Assembly (NCBI GenBank): GCA_019423635.1
Contig: JAHZBA010000030.1
Span: forward strand, 1-29,002
Origin: Clostridiales bacterium
Lineage (GTDB): Bacteria > Bacillota > Clostridia > Oscillospirales > Oscillospiraceae
Length of the DNA stretch: 29,002 nucleotides
Direction: 5' to 3'
The first letter of the stretch is position 1; each line of letters opens with the position of its first letter. Under the pieces are notes generated by a model. It was not told the origin of the DNA. It did not search any database and saw nothing but the letters and a program-made list of their open reading frames with translations. Shown one piece after another: positions 15,803 through 24,370 of this stretch. A program made the position numbers and the translations under genes.

Positions 15803-15838
15803 CGGCCCCCTCCCCGCCGAAAAACGCACACATGAGAA

Positions 15839-15890
15839 CCGCCGGCCTGCGGAAAAGCCCCCGTGCCGCAGGCCGGCGGATTTCCCGGTT
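15839..15890 (+). terminator. Terminator of the SLH protein gene
   Basis: CCGCCGGCCTGCGG (15839-15852) and its exact complement (15866-15879) form a 14-bp stem with a 13-base loop, followed by ATTTCCCGGTTTTC. The tail is only moderately T-rich. Confidence 0.65.
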
Positions 15891-15931
15891 TTCATATGGA
15901 AATTTATAGAATTCAGGGCGCAAAAACTGGA

Positions 15932-15957
15932 TAAAGCGTGCGGTTTTTTGCAGATAA
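15932..15957 (+). promoter_or_regulatory. Possible sigma-28 (SigD)-type promoter
   Basis: TAAA (15932-15935), 14 bases, then GCAGATAA (15950-15957), against a consensus of TAAA-N15-GCCGATAA. Seven of eight -10 bases fit. It lies 450 bases before flgB. Short motifs of this kind arise by chance in AT-rich DNA. Confidence 0.3.
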
Positions 15958-16152
15958 AAGGATCAAAGAGCAGAACCTTTGTTGGGAATATCAGGAATCC
16001 ACAAAAAAGAGAAAATGGATTTTCCGTGAAAAAAGTTTGAGATTTTGCAAAAAAATGAGTAATTTCTCGAGAAAGGAGATGCAAAAAGAAAAAGGTAAAA
16101 ATATTACATAAGACGGGCGGAAAAAAACTCATAAGATTCATGGATTTTTTGC

Positions 16153-16181
16153 TTGCATTTTTGGCTGTGATAGCTCATAAT
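16153..16181 (+). promoter_or_regulatory. Sigma-A-type promoter of the flagellar operon
   Basis: TTGCAT (16153-16158) and CATAAT (16176-16181) with an exact 17-base spacer. Transcription would start near 16188 and give a leader of about 220 bases before flgB. Confidence 0.6.
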
Positions 16182-16410
16182 AAGACATAAATATGTGGCA
16201 GGCCTGCGAAGCTGGTCTGCCGGCGGCACCAGAGAGTGCAGGGAAGCAGCTCCGCCGTGAGAAGCACAGGGATGGGTGTGCGGTGTGCCGCAGGAGCAGT
16301 GTGGACAGAAGGCTGCTTTTGAGGCGCCTTTGTCGTCTCCGCAGAATTTCGCTAATCGTTTTCCCGAGGTCCCGGAGAGGGCCGGCGGGGGAACAGCAGA
16401 GGAGGTTTCT

Positions 16411-16794
16411 ATGGATTTTTTGTCGAGCAACTCCTTTTTGATGCTGGAGAAGTCCATGGGCTTTTTGTGGACCAAGCAGGCGTCCATTCTGGATAATATC
16501 GCAAATGCCGAGACGCCGAACTATAAGCCGAAGGTGGTCACCTTTGAAGAGAGCCTGCGGGGCAGGCTGGAGCGGGCCCGCCTCTCCGCCACCCCCAGGG
16601 CGAAGATCCGGGAGATCCTGGAGGAGAGCGAATTCGCCGTGGAGGACCAGCTGGAGAGCACCCGCATGGACGACAACGGCGTCAATGTCACGGAGCAGAG
16701 CATTGAGATGATCCGCAACGCCTACCAGATCCAGTACGTGCAGCGGGCCATCAGCAGCGATCTGAATATCCTGCGCGCCGCCATTCAGGGCTGA
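16411..16794 (+). CDS. flgB: Flagellar basal-body rod protein FlgB
   Basis: A 127-residue proximal rod subunit, exported through the flagellar type III apparatus and assembled on the MS ring. The N-terminal rod-protein motif ASILDNIANAETPNYK (residues 29-44) and the C-terminal helix SIEMIRNAYQIQYVQRAI are both clear, and the length is normal. ATG 16411 follows GAGGAGG with a seven-base gap; longer upstream frames read through the leader. It is the first gene of the operon, followed after 117 bases by flgC. Confidence 0.95.
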   Translation: MDFLSSNSFLMLEKSMGFLWTKQASILDNIANAETPNYKPKVVTFEESLRGRLERARLSATPRAKIREILEESEFAVEDQLESTRMDDNGVNVTEQSIEMIRNAYQIQYVQRAISSDLNILRAAIQG

Positions 16795-16846
16795 GAGAGC
16801 CCGGCCGCCTGAGCGGGTCTTTTTCTGCCGCGCTGTATGAAATTTC

Positions 16847-16876
16847 TTTACCAGGCATCTTACATGTTTGTATAGA
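16847..16876 (+). promoter_or_regulatory. Possible internal promoter before flgC
   Basis: TTTACC (16847-16852), 18 bases, then TATAGA (16871-16876) in the 117-base gap between flgB and flgC. A weak CCGC/GCGG hairpin with five T (about 16805-16824) lies before it, so the gap may hold an attenuator plus a second start. Both are weak by eye. Confidence 0.3.
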
Positions 16877-16911
16877 GAGCGCCGGAGGTCCGGCGGGAAG
16901 GAGAGCGTCCC

Positions 16912-17376
16912 ATGGCATTTATGAACTCCATCAATATTGTGGCCTCTGGGATGACGGCCCAGCAGCTTCGGCTGGACATCGTGTCAGAGAACATTACCAA
17001 CGCCACCACCACCCGCACCGAGGGCGGCGACGGCGCATACCGCAGAAAAATGGTGGTCTTTCAGTCCGTGTCCGGCAAGGACACCTTCCGTCAGGCCATG
17101 GCCAGAGCCAGCACCGGCATGGTGCCCAACAAGGGCTTTGAGAACGCCGGCGGCGTGCGGGTCACCCAGATTGTGGATGATCCCTCTCCCATGAAGCTGG
17201 TCTACGATCCCACCCACCCCGACGCCAACGAGGAGGGGTACGTGGAGATGCCCAATGTGGACACCGTAAAGGAGATCACTGACGCCATGGCGGCCACGCA
17301 GGCCTTCTCCGCCAATGTGACGGCATTTAACGCACTCAAGACCGTGCTGTCCAGCGGGCTGGAGATCGGGCGCTAA
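16912..17376 (+). CDS. flgC: Flagellar basal-body rod protein FlgC
   Basis: A 154-residue proximal rod subunit. It shows the rod/hook N-terminal motif INIVASGMTAQQLRLDIVSE with NITNATTTR. The mid segment VYDPTHPDANEEGYVEMPNV is the FlgC hallmark, and the C-terminal helix is VTAFNALKTVLSSGLEIGR. GAAGGAGAG precedes ATG 16912. Gap to fliE is 24 bases. Confidence 0.96.
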   Translation: MAFMNSINIVASGMTAQQLRLDIVSENITNATTTRTEGGDGAYRRKMVVFQSVSGKDTFRQAMARASTGMVPNKGFENAGGVRVTQIVDDPSPMKLVYDPTHPDANEEGYVEMPNVDTVKEITDAMAATQAFSANVTAFNALKTVLSSGLEIGR

Positions 17377-17400
17377 GCGGGCTGAAAGGAGACGTGAGGA

Positions 17401-17718
17401 ATGATGACACCCATTGAACGGCTGACGCCGCTGACCGGGATCACCCCGGCCTCCGGCGGGAAGGTGCAAAAGACCACGCTGGCAGACGCGGCGGGGCAGA
17501 GTCTCTTCGGCAGTATTTTTCAGTCTGCCATTGACAATGTAAAGCAAACAGATGCACAGAAAACCCAGGCCCAGTATCTTCTGGCCACGGGTCAGCTGGA
17601 TAACCCTGCGGTGCTGGGCATTTACTCCACCAAGGCGGAGCTGGCGTCCAACCTTTTGATTCAGTTGCGCAACAAGGCGCTGGACACCTACTCGGAGCTG
17701 ACGAGGATCAGTTTGTAA
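17401..17718 (+). CDS. fliE: Flagellar hook-basal body complex protein FliE
   Basis: A 105-residue adaptor between the MS ring and the rod. The C-terminal two thirds carry the family pattern: SLFGSIFQSAIDNVKQTD, then YLLATGQLDNP, then ELASNLLIQLRNKALDTYSEL. GAAAGGAGACGTGAGGA precedes ATG 17401. A strong hairpin follows directly. Confidence 0.93.
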   Translation: MMTPIERLTPLTGITPASGGKVQKTTLADAAGQSLFGSIFQSAIDNVKQTDAQKTQAQYLLATGQLDNPAVLGIYSTKAELASNLLIQLRNKALDTYSELTRISL

Positions 17719-17725
17719 CGGAACA

Positions 17726-17758
17726 GAAACAATGGGGGGGCTGAACCCCCATTGTTTC
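17726..17758 (+). terminator. Strong hairpin between fliE and fliF
   Basis: GAAACAATGGGGG (17726-17738) and its exact complement (17746-17758) form a 13-bp stem over seven bases. No U-tract follows. It may be a partial terminator, or an mRNA processing or stability element that sets fliF apart from flgB-flgC-fliE. Confidence 0.55.
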
Positions 17759-17825
17759 CGTCTGCTTGGACAGGCGGCTTCCGCAAATGGAGATCCGCGG
17801 CAGCGGTGAGAGGAGGTGGCAGCGG

Positions 17826-19484
17826 TTGCAGGAGAAACTGAAGGGATTTTGGGCCAAGACGAAAGAGAAGCTGGGCGGCCTGAAGAAACTATCTAAGAAA
17901 GTGCTGATTGCGATCGCCGTGGTGCTCGTGGCTGTCATTGCCGCCGTGGTGATTGTACTGAACAACCGCCCGTACGCCACGCTGGTCACCGGCGTGAGCG
18001 CGGACGAGGCATCGTCCATTCTGTCCTTCCTGTCCAGTCAGGGTGTGACAGATTATAAGGTAGAGAACAACGACACCATCCTGGTGCCGGCCGGACAGGA
18101 GGCAAACCTCAAGGCCCGCATTTTGATGGAGGGGTACTTAGAGACAGGCTTTGCCTATTCCTCCTATTACGATAAGATCGGCGCCCTGTCCACGGAGTCG
18201 GAGCGGAATCAGGCGTTTTTGATCGCCCTTCAGGAGCGGCTGGGAGCGGTCATCCGGTGCTTTGACAACGTGCAGGAGGCCTATGTGCAGATCACGCCCG
18301 GCGAGAACCGGGGCTATGTGCTGGACAGCAACAACGTGGTCAACGCCACAGCCACCGTGACGCTGGTTATGAACGGGTCGGCCATGCTGACCACAGATCA
18401 GGCCAACGGCATCCGGAATCTGGTGAGCCACTCGGTCCAGGGGCTGAGTGTGGACTCCGTCACCATCGGAGACACCCGGGGCAACAACTATAACAGCTCC
18501 ATCGACCCCACCGCGGATACCGAGTCCTCCGCCCTGAAGTTCCGCCTGGAGCAGGAGCAGGAGAACAAGATCCGCACGGAGGTTCTCAAGACGCTGGTCC
18601 CCTTCTACGGGGAGGACAACGTGAAGGTTGGCGTCAACGTGGTGGTGGAGGTGGCTCACAGCACCATCGACGACCATGAGGTCCATTTGCCGCCGTGGGC
18701 CCAGGACGGGAGCACCGACGGCAGAGGCATCGTCGGCACCATCCTCTATGACCACTCCATCATCCGGGGCGGCGATGAGAACGTCGGCGGCGTCGTGGGC
18801 ACGGAGACAAACGCCGATCTGCCCGAGTACGTGGTGCGGGAGAGCAACCCCACCGGAAATGAGCAGCAGATCCACGTCAGCGGGCAGACGGATATGGACA
18901 ACTCCCGCACGGATACATATACGATTCGGACGGCGGCCTACGTGTCGGACTGCACCGTGGGCGTCAGCATCAACTCCACCACCGCCGGCGCGGTGAACGT
19001 GGCGGAGGTGCAGCAGCTGGTGGCCCGGTCCGCGGGCATCGTGGGCACCATTGACGAGGTCACCGGCCAGGAGAACCTGGACGGCAAGATCTCGGTGGTG
19101 ACGGGGCCGTTCTATACAGAGCCCGTGGTGGGCCCGGGCGACAGCACGGTTCTGGGAATCCCCCTGTATGTGCTGATCGCGGCGGCGGCCGGTCTGCTCC
19201 TTTTCATCATCCTGCTGATTGTCATTTTGAGCCTGCGCCGGAGAAAGCGCCGGAAGAAGCAGGAGGAGGAAGAGGCCCAGCAGCGGGAGATGGACGCGCT
19301 GCTGGCGGCAGCCGGCCTGATGCCCGAGGGCGCCGGTGCGCCTGAGGGCGCGGACGTCATGGACATCCAGATCGAGCGGAGCATGGAGCTGCGCCAGGAG
19401 ATCCGGAAGTTTGCCGAGGAGAATCCGGAGATCGCAGCGCAGATTATCAAGAACTGGGTGAGAGGAGGCGACGACGATGGCTGA
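17826..19484 (+). CDS. fliF: Flagellar MS-ring protein FliF
   Basis: A 552-residue protein of the membrane-embedded MS ring. Membrane segments lie at about 25-46 (VLIAIAVVLVAVIAAVVIVL) and about 444-468 (IPLYVLIAAAAGLLLFIILL), followed by a basic RRRKRRKK stop. The periplasmic ring-building part carries ERNQAFLIALQERL and the YscJ-like region ending VSHSVQGLSVDSVTI. The C-terminal 40 residues (RSMELRQEIRKFAEENPEI, then AAQIIKNWV) are the FliG-binding tail. TTG 17826 is chosen because AGGAGG lies nine bases upstream; an earlier TTG at 17766 has no ribosome site and sits just behind the hairpin. It overlaps fliG by 8 bases. Confidence 0.95.
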   Translation: MQEKLKGFWAKTKEKLGGLKKLSKKVLIAIAVVLVAVIAAVVIVLNNRPYATLVTGVSADEASSILSFLSSQGVTDYKVENNDTILVPAGQEANLKARILMEGYLETGFAYSSYYDKIGALSTESERNQAFLIALQERLGAVIRCFDNVQEAYVQITPGENRGYVLDSNNVVNATATVTLVMNGSAMLTTDQANGIRNLVSHSVQGLSVDSVTIGDTRGNNYNSSIDPTADTESSALKFRLEQEQENKIRTEVLKTLVPFYGEDNVKVGVNVVVEVAHSTIDDHEVHLPPWAQDGSTDGRGIVGTILYDHSIIRGGDENVGGVVGTETNADLPEYVVRESNPTGNEQQIHVSGQTDMDNSRTDTYTIRTAAYVSDCTVGVSINSTTAGAVNVAEVQQLVARSAGIVGTIDEVTGQENLDGKISVVTGPFYTEPVVGPGDSTVLGIPLYVLIAAAAGLLLFIILLIVILSLRRRKRRKKQEEEEAQQREMDALLAAAGLMPEGAGAPEGADVMDIQIERSMELRQEIRKFAEENPEIAAQIIKNWVRGGDDDG

Positions 19485-20562
19485 GGCAGCGGCGTCCGTT
19501 AAGACGGCGGCTGCGCCGGCGTCCGGCGGCACAGTGGATGCGGCATTGAAGAAACGGCTCAGTGCGGATTTGACTGGTCCGCAGAAGGCGGCGGCGGTCA
19601 TCGTGGCCCTGGGGGCCGACAAGGCCTCGAACATCTATAAGTACATGGAGCCGGAGGACGTGGAGACGCTGACCATTGAGGTGGCGAAGCTGGGGCTTTT
19701 GAGCGGCGACGTCACCGAGGAGATTCTCAACGACTTCATCAAGGTCTGCATGACCAACAAGGCGGTGACGGAGGGCGGTCTGGAGTATGCCAGAACCGTG
19801 CTGGAGCGGGCCTACGGCGAGCAGGCGGCGGCAGACCTCCTGGGCAAGGTCACCAAGTCCCTGAAGCGGAGGGAGTTCGCGTTCCTGGACAAGGCGGACG
19901 TGAAGAGCCTGATTGCCGCGCTGCAGAACGAGCGGCCCCAGACCATCGCCCTGGTCCTCAGTTATGTGGATGCGGACAAGGCGGCGGGCGTGGTGTCCCA
20001 GCTGGACGTGCAAAAGCAGATCCAGGTGGTGGAGAGCATCGCCCGGATCGAGAGTGTATCCCCCACGGCCATCAAGATTGTGGAGGCCGAGATGAACAAG
20101 AAGTTCTCCAATATCGTTGTCAGCACCAACGTCAAGGTGGGCGGCATCGACTATGTGGCGGACGTGATGAACAACCTGGACCGCACCAGCGAGAAGAACG
20201 TCTTCGACGGTCTGGCGGAGCGGGACCAGGAGCTGGCCGACGAGATCCGCAAGCGGATGTTCGTCTTCGAGGATATCATGACCATGGACGACCGCTCCAT
20301 TCAGCGCTTCGTCCGGGACTGCGACCCCAGGGATCTGGTGCTGGCCCTCAAGGGCGTCAACGCGGACGTGGCCAACAAGCTCTTTTCCAATATGTCCACC
20401 AGAACGGCCCAGAATATCCGGGACGATCTGGAGATTACCACCAATGTCCGCATGAAGGACGTGGAGGAGGCCCAGCAGCGCATTGTCGCCATTATCCGTG
20501 ACCTGGAGGAAAAGGGTGAGATCATCATCCTGAAGGGCGGAAAGGACGATATCATTGCCTAG
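19477..20562 (+). CDS. fliG: Flagellar motor switch protein FliG
   Basis: A 361-residue switch component that couples FliF to FliM and carries the torque helix facing MotA. The N domain is recognised by LTGPQKAAAVIVALG, the middle domain by NERPQTIALVLSYVD (usually EHPQT; here Arg at 153), and the C domain by FEDIMTMDDRSIQRFVRD and LVLALKGV. The first 25 residues are an Ala-rich extension not seen in most family members. ATG 19477 has GAGGAGG upstream and overlaps the fliF stop, indicating translational coupling. Confidence 0.97.
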   Translation: MAEAAASVKTAAAPASGGTVDAALKKRLSADLTGPQKAAAVIVALGADKASNIYKYMEPEDVETLTIEVAKLGLLSGDVTEEILNDFIKVCMTNKAVTEGGLEYARTVLERAYGEQAAADLLGKVTKSLKRREFAFLDKADVKSLIAALQNERPQTIALVLSYVDADKAAGVVSQLDVQKQIQVVESIARIESVSPTAIKIVEAEMNKKFSNIVVSTNVKVGGIDYVADVMNNLDRTSEKNVFDGLAERDQELADEIRKRMFVFEDIMTMDDRSIQRFVRDCDPRDLVLALKGVNADVANKLFSNMSTRTAQNIRDDLEITTNVRMKDVEEAQQRIVAIIRDLEEKGEIIILKGGKDDIIA

Positions 20563-21451
20563 TTTATGGAAGCGGCTGACGCAGCCCAAGGCGGAGCCCT
20601 ATGAGTTCCAGGAGGCCGAGTCGCTGCTGGAGACGCCCCCTCCGTCCCCGCCGGAGGCGGAGTCGGAATTGGCGGAGGAGATGCCGGAGCTCTTGGAGCG
20701 GGAGATCGCAGAGGCCGCCGAGGAGGAGGCCCCGTCGGACCCGGTGAGCTTTGCCCAGGTGCAGGCGGACCGCATCCTCCAGGATGCCCAGCGTCAGGCC
20801 GACGCCCTGGTGGCGGAGGCCCTGGACGGCGCCCGCCGGCAGACCGACGAGATCTACGAGACCGCCCGGAGGGAGGGCTTTGAGGCCGGCCGGGCGGAGG
20901 GCGTGCAAACCGGCTTCGCCCAGGCTATGGAGGAAAACCGCCAGGCCCGGGAGAAGGAGGCCGCCGCCCTGGCGGCGGAGGTCCAGAGGTTCTTGGACCA
21001 CGCCGGAAGGCAGCTGGACCGGCAGCTGGACGACAACGCCGCCGAGCTGCGGGATCTGGCGCTGGCCGTGGCGGAGAAGGTGATCTCCGTCAGCTTGAAG
21101 AGCAGTTCCGATGTGATCGGCCGGATGATTCAAACGGCGGTGGACCGCCGCAAGCGCCGGGAGTGGGTGCGGATCTACATCGCCGAGTGCGATGCCAAGC
21201 ACTTGGCGCAGATGCCCGCCTCCCTGGTTTCGGCCTTAAATGCCCTGTCCGACCGGGTGCGCATTATTCCCATGGCGGACGACGAGCCGGGCACCTGTAT
21301 CATTGAGATGCCCGACGAGATCGTCGACGCCAGCGCGGCCACCCAGCTGAACAATATTCGCAATCTCCTCTCCGATACGCCGGTCAGCGGCCACACGGAG
21401 ATTCCAAGAAGGAGCGGCCATGTTTCAACAGATGATCCGCCAGATCTATAA
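20555..21451 (+). CDS. fliH: Flagellar export regulator FliH
   Basis: A 298-residue stator of the export ATPase. Residues 25-60 are very acidic. A long coiled coil at about 65-170 contains alternating Ala/Glu/Arg/Gln and a GFEAGRAEGVQTGF stretch of small glycine-spaced repeats typical of FliH. The C-terminal domain (AVAEKVISVSL onward) binds FliI. TTG 20555 is taken as start: AAAGGA lies nine bases upstream and the gene overlaps the fliG stop by 8 bases. The 3' end overlaps fliI by 32 bases, so the last ten residues share sequence with FliI's start. Confidence 0.9.
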   Translation: MPSLWKRLTQPKAEPYEFQEAESLLETPPPSPPEAESELAEEMPELLEREIAEAAEEEAPSDPVSFAQVQADRILQDAQRQADALVAEALDGARRQTDEIYETARREGFEAGRAEGVQTGFAQAMEENRQAREKEAAALAAEVQRFLDHAGRQLDRQLDDNAAELRDLALAVAEKVISVSLKSSSDVIGRMIQTAVDRRKRREWVRIYIAECDAKHLAQMPASLVSALNALSDRVRIIPMADDEPGTCIIEMPDEIVDASAATQLNNIRNLLSDTPVSGHTEIPRRSGHVSTDDPPDL

Positions 21452-22721
21452 TGCCGAGACCTACAGCCTCACCGGCAAGATCGAAAATATCGTCGGCATG
21501 TCCATTGAGGCCTCCGGCGGGCGGGCGGCGGTGGGCGACATCTGCCGCATCTACAACGACGACTCCGGCCGCCAGGTGACGGCGGAGGTGGTGGGCTTCA
21601 AGAACGACCACATCCTGCTGATGCCCTACGCCGACATGAACGGCATCTCCGCGGGCAACTTTGTCCGCAACACGGGCCGGCAGCTGACGCTGCGGGTGGG
21701 CGAATTCCTCCGGGGACGGATCATCAACGCCCTGGGCCAGCCCATTGACGGCGGCGCCCCGCTGCCGGAGGGCACCCCATACTGCATCAGCGGTTCCCAC
21801 ATCAACCCCCTCCAGCGTCCCCCCATCCGGGAGCGCATGGAGTTCGGTGTAAAAGCCATTGACGGGATGATTACCATCGGCAAGGGCCAGAGAATCGGCA
21901 TCTTCGCCGGCTCCGGCGTGGGCAAGTCCACGCTGATGGGCATGATTGCCCGAAACGTCAAGGCGGATATCAATGTGATCGCCCTGGTGGGCGAGCGAGG
22001 CCGGGAGGTTCTGGAGTTCGTCCAGAAGGACCTGGGGGAGGAGGGGATGCGCCGCTCCATTTTGGTGGTGGCGACCTCTGACCAGCCCGCCATGCTGCGG
22101 ATGAAGTGCCCCAGCGTGGCCACGGGCATTGCGGAGTTTTTCCGGGACCAGGGCTATGACGTGCTTCTCATGATGGACTCCCTGACCCGCTTTGCCATGG
22201 CCCAGCGGGAGATCGGCCTGGCCATCGGCGAGCCGCCGGTGGCGAGAGGCTACACCCCTTCCATTTACGCGGAGCTGCCCAAGCTCTTAGAGCGCAGCGG
22301 CAACTTTGAAAAGGGCTCCATCACCGGCGTCTACACGGTGCTGGTGGAGGGCGACGACACCAACGAGCCCATCTCCGATACGGTCCGGGGCATTCTGGAC
22401 GGCCATATCGTGCTGACCCGGGCCCTGGCCAACGCCAACCACTACCCGGCCATTGACGTGGGCGCCAGCATCTCCCGTCTGATGACGGAGATCGTCTCCC
22501 CGGAGCACCGGCAGCTGGCCTCCCGGGTGCGGGATATTCTCAGTGTGTACGATAAAAATGCGGACCTGGTGTCCATCGGCGCCTATAAGCCGGGCACCAA
22601 TCACAAGCTGGATTTTGCCCTGTCCAAGATCGACGCGGTCAACGGCTTTTTGACCCAGGAGATCAACGAGGCCTTCAGCTACGACCAGTGCATCCAGCTG
22701 ATGCAGGAGATCTTGCGATAA
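21420..22721 (+). CDS. fliI: Flagellum-specific export ATPase FliI
   Basis: A 433-residue ATPase of the flagellar type III export gate. The Walker A motif AGSGVGKST is at 163-171 and Walker B VLLMMD at 248-253, followed by SLTRFAMAQREIGLAIGEPP, a signature of the F1-beta-like family. ERSGNFEKGSIT and VGASISRLM also fit. Length is normal. GAAGGAGCGGCC precedes ATG 21420 inside the end of fliH. Confidence 0.97.
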   Translation: MFQQMIRQIYNAETYSLTGKIENIVGMSIEASGGRAAVGDICRIYNDDSGRQVTAEVVGFKNDHILLMPYADMNGISAGNFVRNTGRQLTLRVGEFLRGRIINALGQPIDGGAPLPEGTPYCISGSHINPLQRPPIRERMEFGVKAIDGMITIGKGQRIGIFAGSGVGKSTLMGMIARNVKADINVIALVGERGREVLEFVQKDLGEEGMRRSILVVATSDQPAMLRMKCPSVATGIAEFFRDQGYDVLLMMDSLTRFAMAQREIGLAIGEPPVARGYTPSIYAELPKLLERSGNFEKGSITGVYTVLVEGDDTNEPISDTVRGILDGHIVLTRALANANHYPAIDVGASISRLMTEIVSPEHRQLASRVRDILSVYDKNADLVSIGAYKPGTNHKLDFALSKIDAVNGFLTQEINEAFSYDQCIQLMQEILR

Positions 22722-22745
22722 GATGCGGGAACGGGGGACACGGAA

Positions 22746-23198
22746 GTGAAAAAGTTCAAGTTTGGCCTGGATACGGTCCTGTCTTACAAGCAGCAGGTGC
22801 TGGACGCGCTCCAGGGCGAACACGCGGCCATTCTGGCCCAGGTGCACCGGCAGGAGGACTTCCTGGAGGAGTGCTGGCAGAATTACCGGGCCTATAATGA
22901 GGACTATCGCAGCCGCGCCCGGGAGGGCCTGGCCATTACGGAGGCCATGATCTGCGAGAGCAGTCTGCGAGCCATGGAGCGGCAGATCCAGCAGGAGACC
23001 GCGAAGCTGGAGGCGCTGCGGGAGGCCGCGGAGAAGAAGCGGGAGGAAGTGGTGGAGGCCCGGAAGGAGACCTCCTCCATCGAAAAGCTCCGGGAGAAGA
23101 AGCGGGCGGACTACGACAAGGCCGTGGCCAAGAGCGAGGAGCAGGCCATTGAGGAGTTCGTCAGTATGACCAGAGCGGTCCAGGCCGCAGGGGCGTAA
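22746..23198 (+). CDS. fliJ: Flagellar export protein FliJ
   Basis: A 150-residue, almost wholly helical coiled-coil protein that stirs the FliI hexamer and links it to the export gate. It begins KKFKFGLDTVLSYKQQ, the family N-terminus, and keeps a charged heptad pattern to residue 140. Sequence of FliJ is poorly conserved; position right after fliI supports the call. The start is GTG 22746, with GGGGGA eight bases upstream. Confidence 0.88.
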   Translation: MKKFKFGLDTVLSYKQQVLDALQGEHAAILAQVHRQEDFLEECWQNYRAYNEDYRSRAREGLAITEAMICESSLRAMERQIQQETAKLEALREAAEKKREEVVEARKETSSIEKLREKKRADYDKAVAKSEEQAIEEFVSMTRAVQAAGA

Positions 23199-23283
23199 AG
23201 TTAGGAAACCAGTACCGTCCGAACCGGTGGAGAAATCCGCCGTTTGGAATATAGTATTTACAGGAGAGGAGGTGACATGAGAG

Positions 23284-24345
23284 ATGGATCAGATTCAAAA
23301 CAGCCTGCTCCAGATGGTGCAGGCGACAGCCAGCCGCCAGCCGGCACCGGCAAGCCAGAAGCCCGCTTCGGGCAAGGACGACTTCCGCAAGATGATGGAC
23401 CAGCAGACGGCAGAGCAGCCCGGAACGGAAGCCCCCAAGGGGAAGACGGCGCCCCAGGACGGTGAGGCGGTGAAGACCCTGGAGGACCCCAAGCTGCGGG
23501 AGCAGATGATGCTGGCCGCCGCGGCGATGATGCAGAACCCGGTGGTGACGCTGACGGAGGACCCTGTGGTGGTTCTGGAGGAGGCGCCCCAGACGGAGGT
23601 GCAGCCGGTGGTGGAGCTTGCGGCACAGCCGGAGGAGATCGCCCCGGAGACCTCGGACAGCCTGGCGCAGACCGTTCTGCCCAAGGTGAACGACGAGGGG
23701 ACCATGGTGGTCCGGCAGGGCTCTGTGGAGCGCGCGGAAGCCCCTGTGGAAGCTCCAGCGGAGCCTGAGGAGCGGGTGGAATCCGTACACGTCACGGAGC
23801 GCGGCGGGGAGACCCGGGATTACGACGACCAGGAGAACCTGGAGTCCGGCCGGGAGACCGCAGTGTTCCAGGAGGTGCGGGAGATTCCCGTGAAGGTGGG
23901 CGAGGCGCCTGCGGCGGAGAAGACCGCCGAGACGCAGCCTGTGGAGGTTCAGATCGGCGAGAAGCTGACGGAGGCCCTGCGCTCCGGCGAGACCCGGGTG
24001 GAAATCCAGCTGACCCCGGAGAATCTGGGGAAGGTGACCGTTGAGGTGACGCTGAACCAGGAGGGCACGCTGCACATCACGCTTCACGCGGAGAACCCCG
24101 CGACCCGGAACCTTCTGGCCCGGGACATGAGCGGACTGCAGATGATGCTGGCCCGGGACACCCAGCAGGACGTGCGGGTGGAGATCCCCCAGCAGCAGGA
24201 GAACCACAACATCTATGACCAGCAGCAGGGCCGTGGGCAGCACCAGAATCCCCAGCAGCACCAGCAGCATCAGGAGCGCCGCGAGAGCGCGGAGGACTTT
24301 TTGCATCAGCTGCGGCTGGGCCTGATCCCCGTGGAGGGGGAGTAA
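23284..24345 (+). CDS. fliK: Flagellar hook-length control protein FliK
   Basis: A 353-residue protein. Residues 15-220 are low-complexity, Pro/Glu/Val/Gln-rich and probably unfolded, as expected of the ruler part. Residues about 225-300 carry the FliK C-terminal domain: VEIQLTPENLGKVTVEVTL, then GTLHITLHAENPATRNLLA and LQMML. This part switches export from hook to filament. The last 50 residues are Gln/His-rich (HQNPQQHQQHQ). ATG 23284 follows GAGAGGAGG by about 11 bases; an ATG at 23277 is better spaced but out of frame. The preceding 85-base gap shows no clear promoter. Confidence 0.85.
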   Translation: MDQIQNSLLQMVQATASRQPAPASQKPASGKDDFRKMMDQQTAEQPGTEAPKGKTAPQDGEAVKTLEDPKLREQMMLAAAAMMQNPVVTLTEDPVVVLEEAPQTEVQPVVELAAQPEEIAPETSDSLAQTVLPKVNDEGTMVVRQGSVERAEAPVEAPAEPEERVESVHVTERGGETRDYDDQENLESGRETAVFQEVREIPVKVGEAPAAEKTAETQPVEVQIGEKLTEALRSGETRVEIQLTPENLGKVTVEVTLNQEGTLHITLHAENPATRNLLARDMSGLQMMLARDTQQDVRVEIPQQQENHNIYDQQQGRGQHQNPQQHQQHQERRESAEDFLHQLRLGLIPVEGE

Positions 24346-24370
24346 TCCAGGAAGGAAAGGAGTGAATGAA

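Larger units (their letters stand above)
15803..16410. other. Flagellar operon upstream region, about 600 bp
   Basis: Three parts are visible: the SLH-gene terminator, an AT-rich stretch (15890-16190) with the promoter candidates listed separately, and a GC-rich leader of about 220 bases (16190-16410) before flgB. I see no recognisable gene; a frame at 16193-16441 is composition-driven. The leader was compared by eye with the c-di-GMP-I riboswitch consensus and did not match. Confidence 0.5.

Noticed and set aside
16079..16111. Ten-codon leader peptide after AAAGGAG
   Set aside because: The ATG directly abuts the ribosome site, and it lies upstream of the better promoter.
16190..16410. c-di-GMP-I riboswitch in the flgB leader
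   Set aside because: GCACAGGG at about 16263 looked suggestive, but the conserved ACGCAAAGCC core and the second stem were not found.
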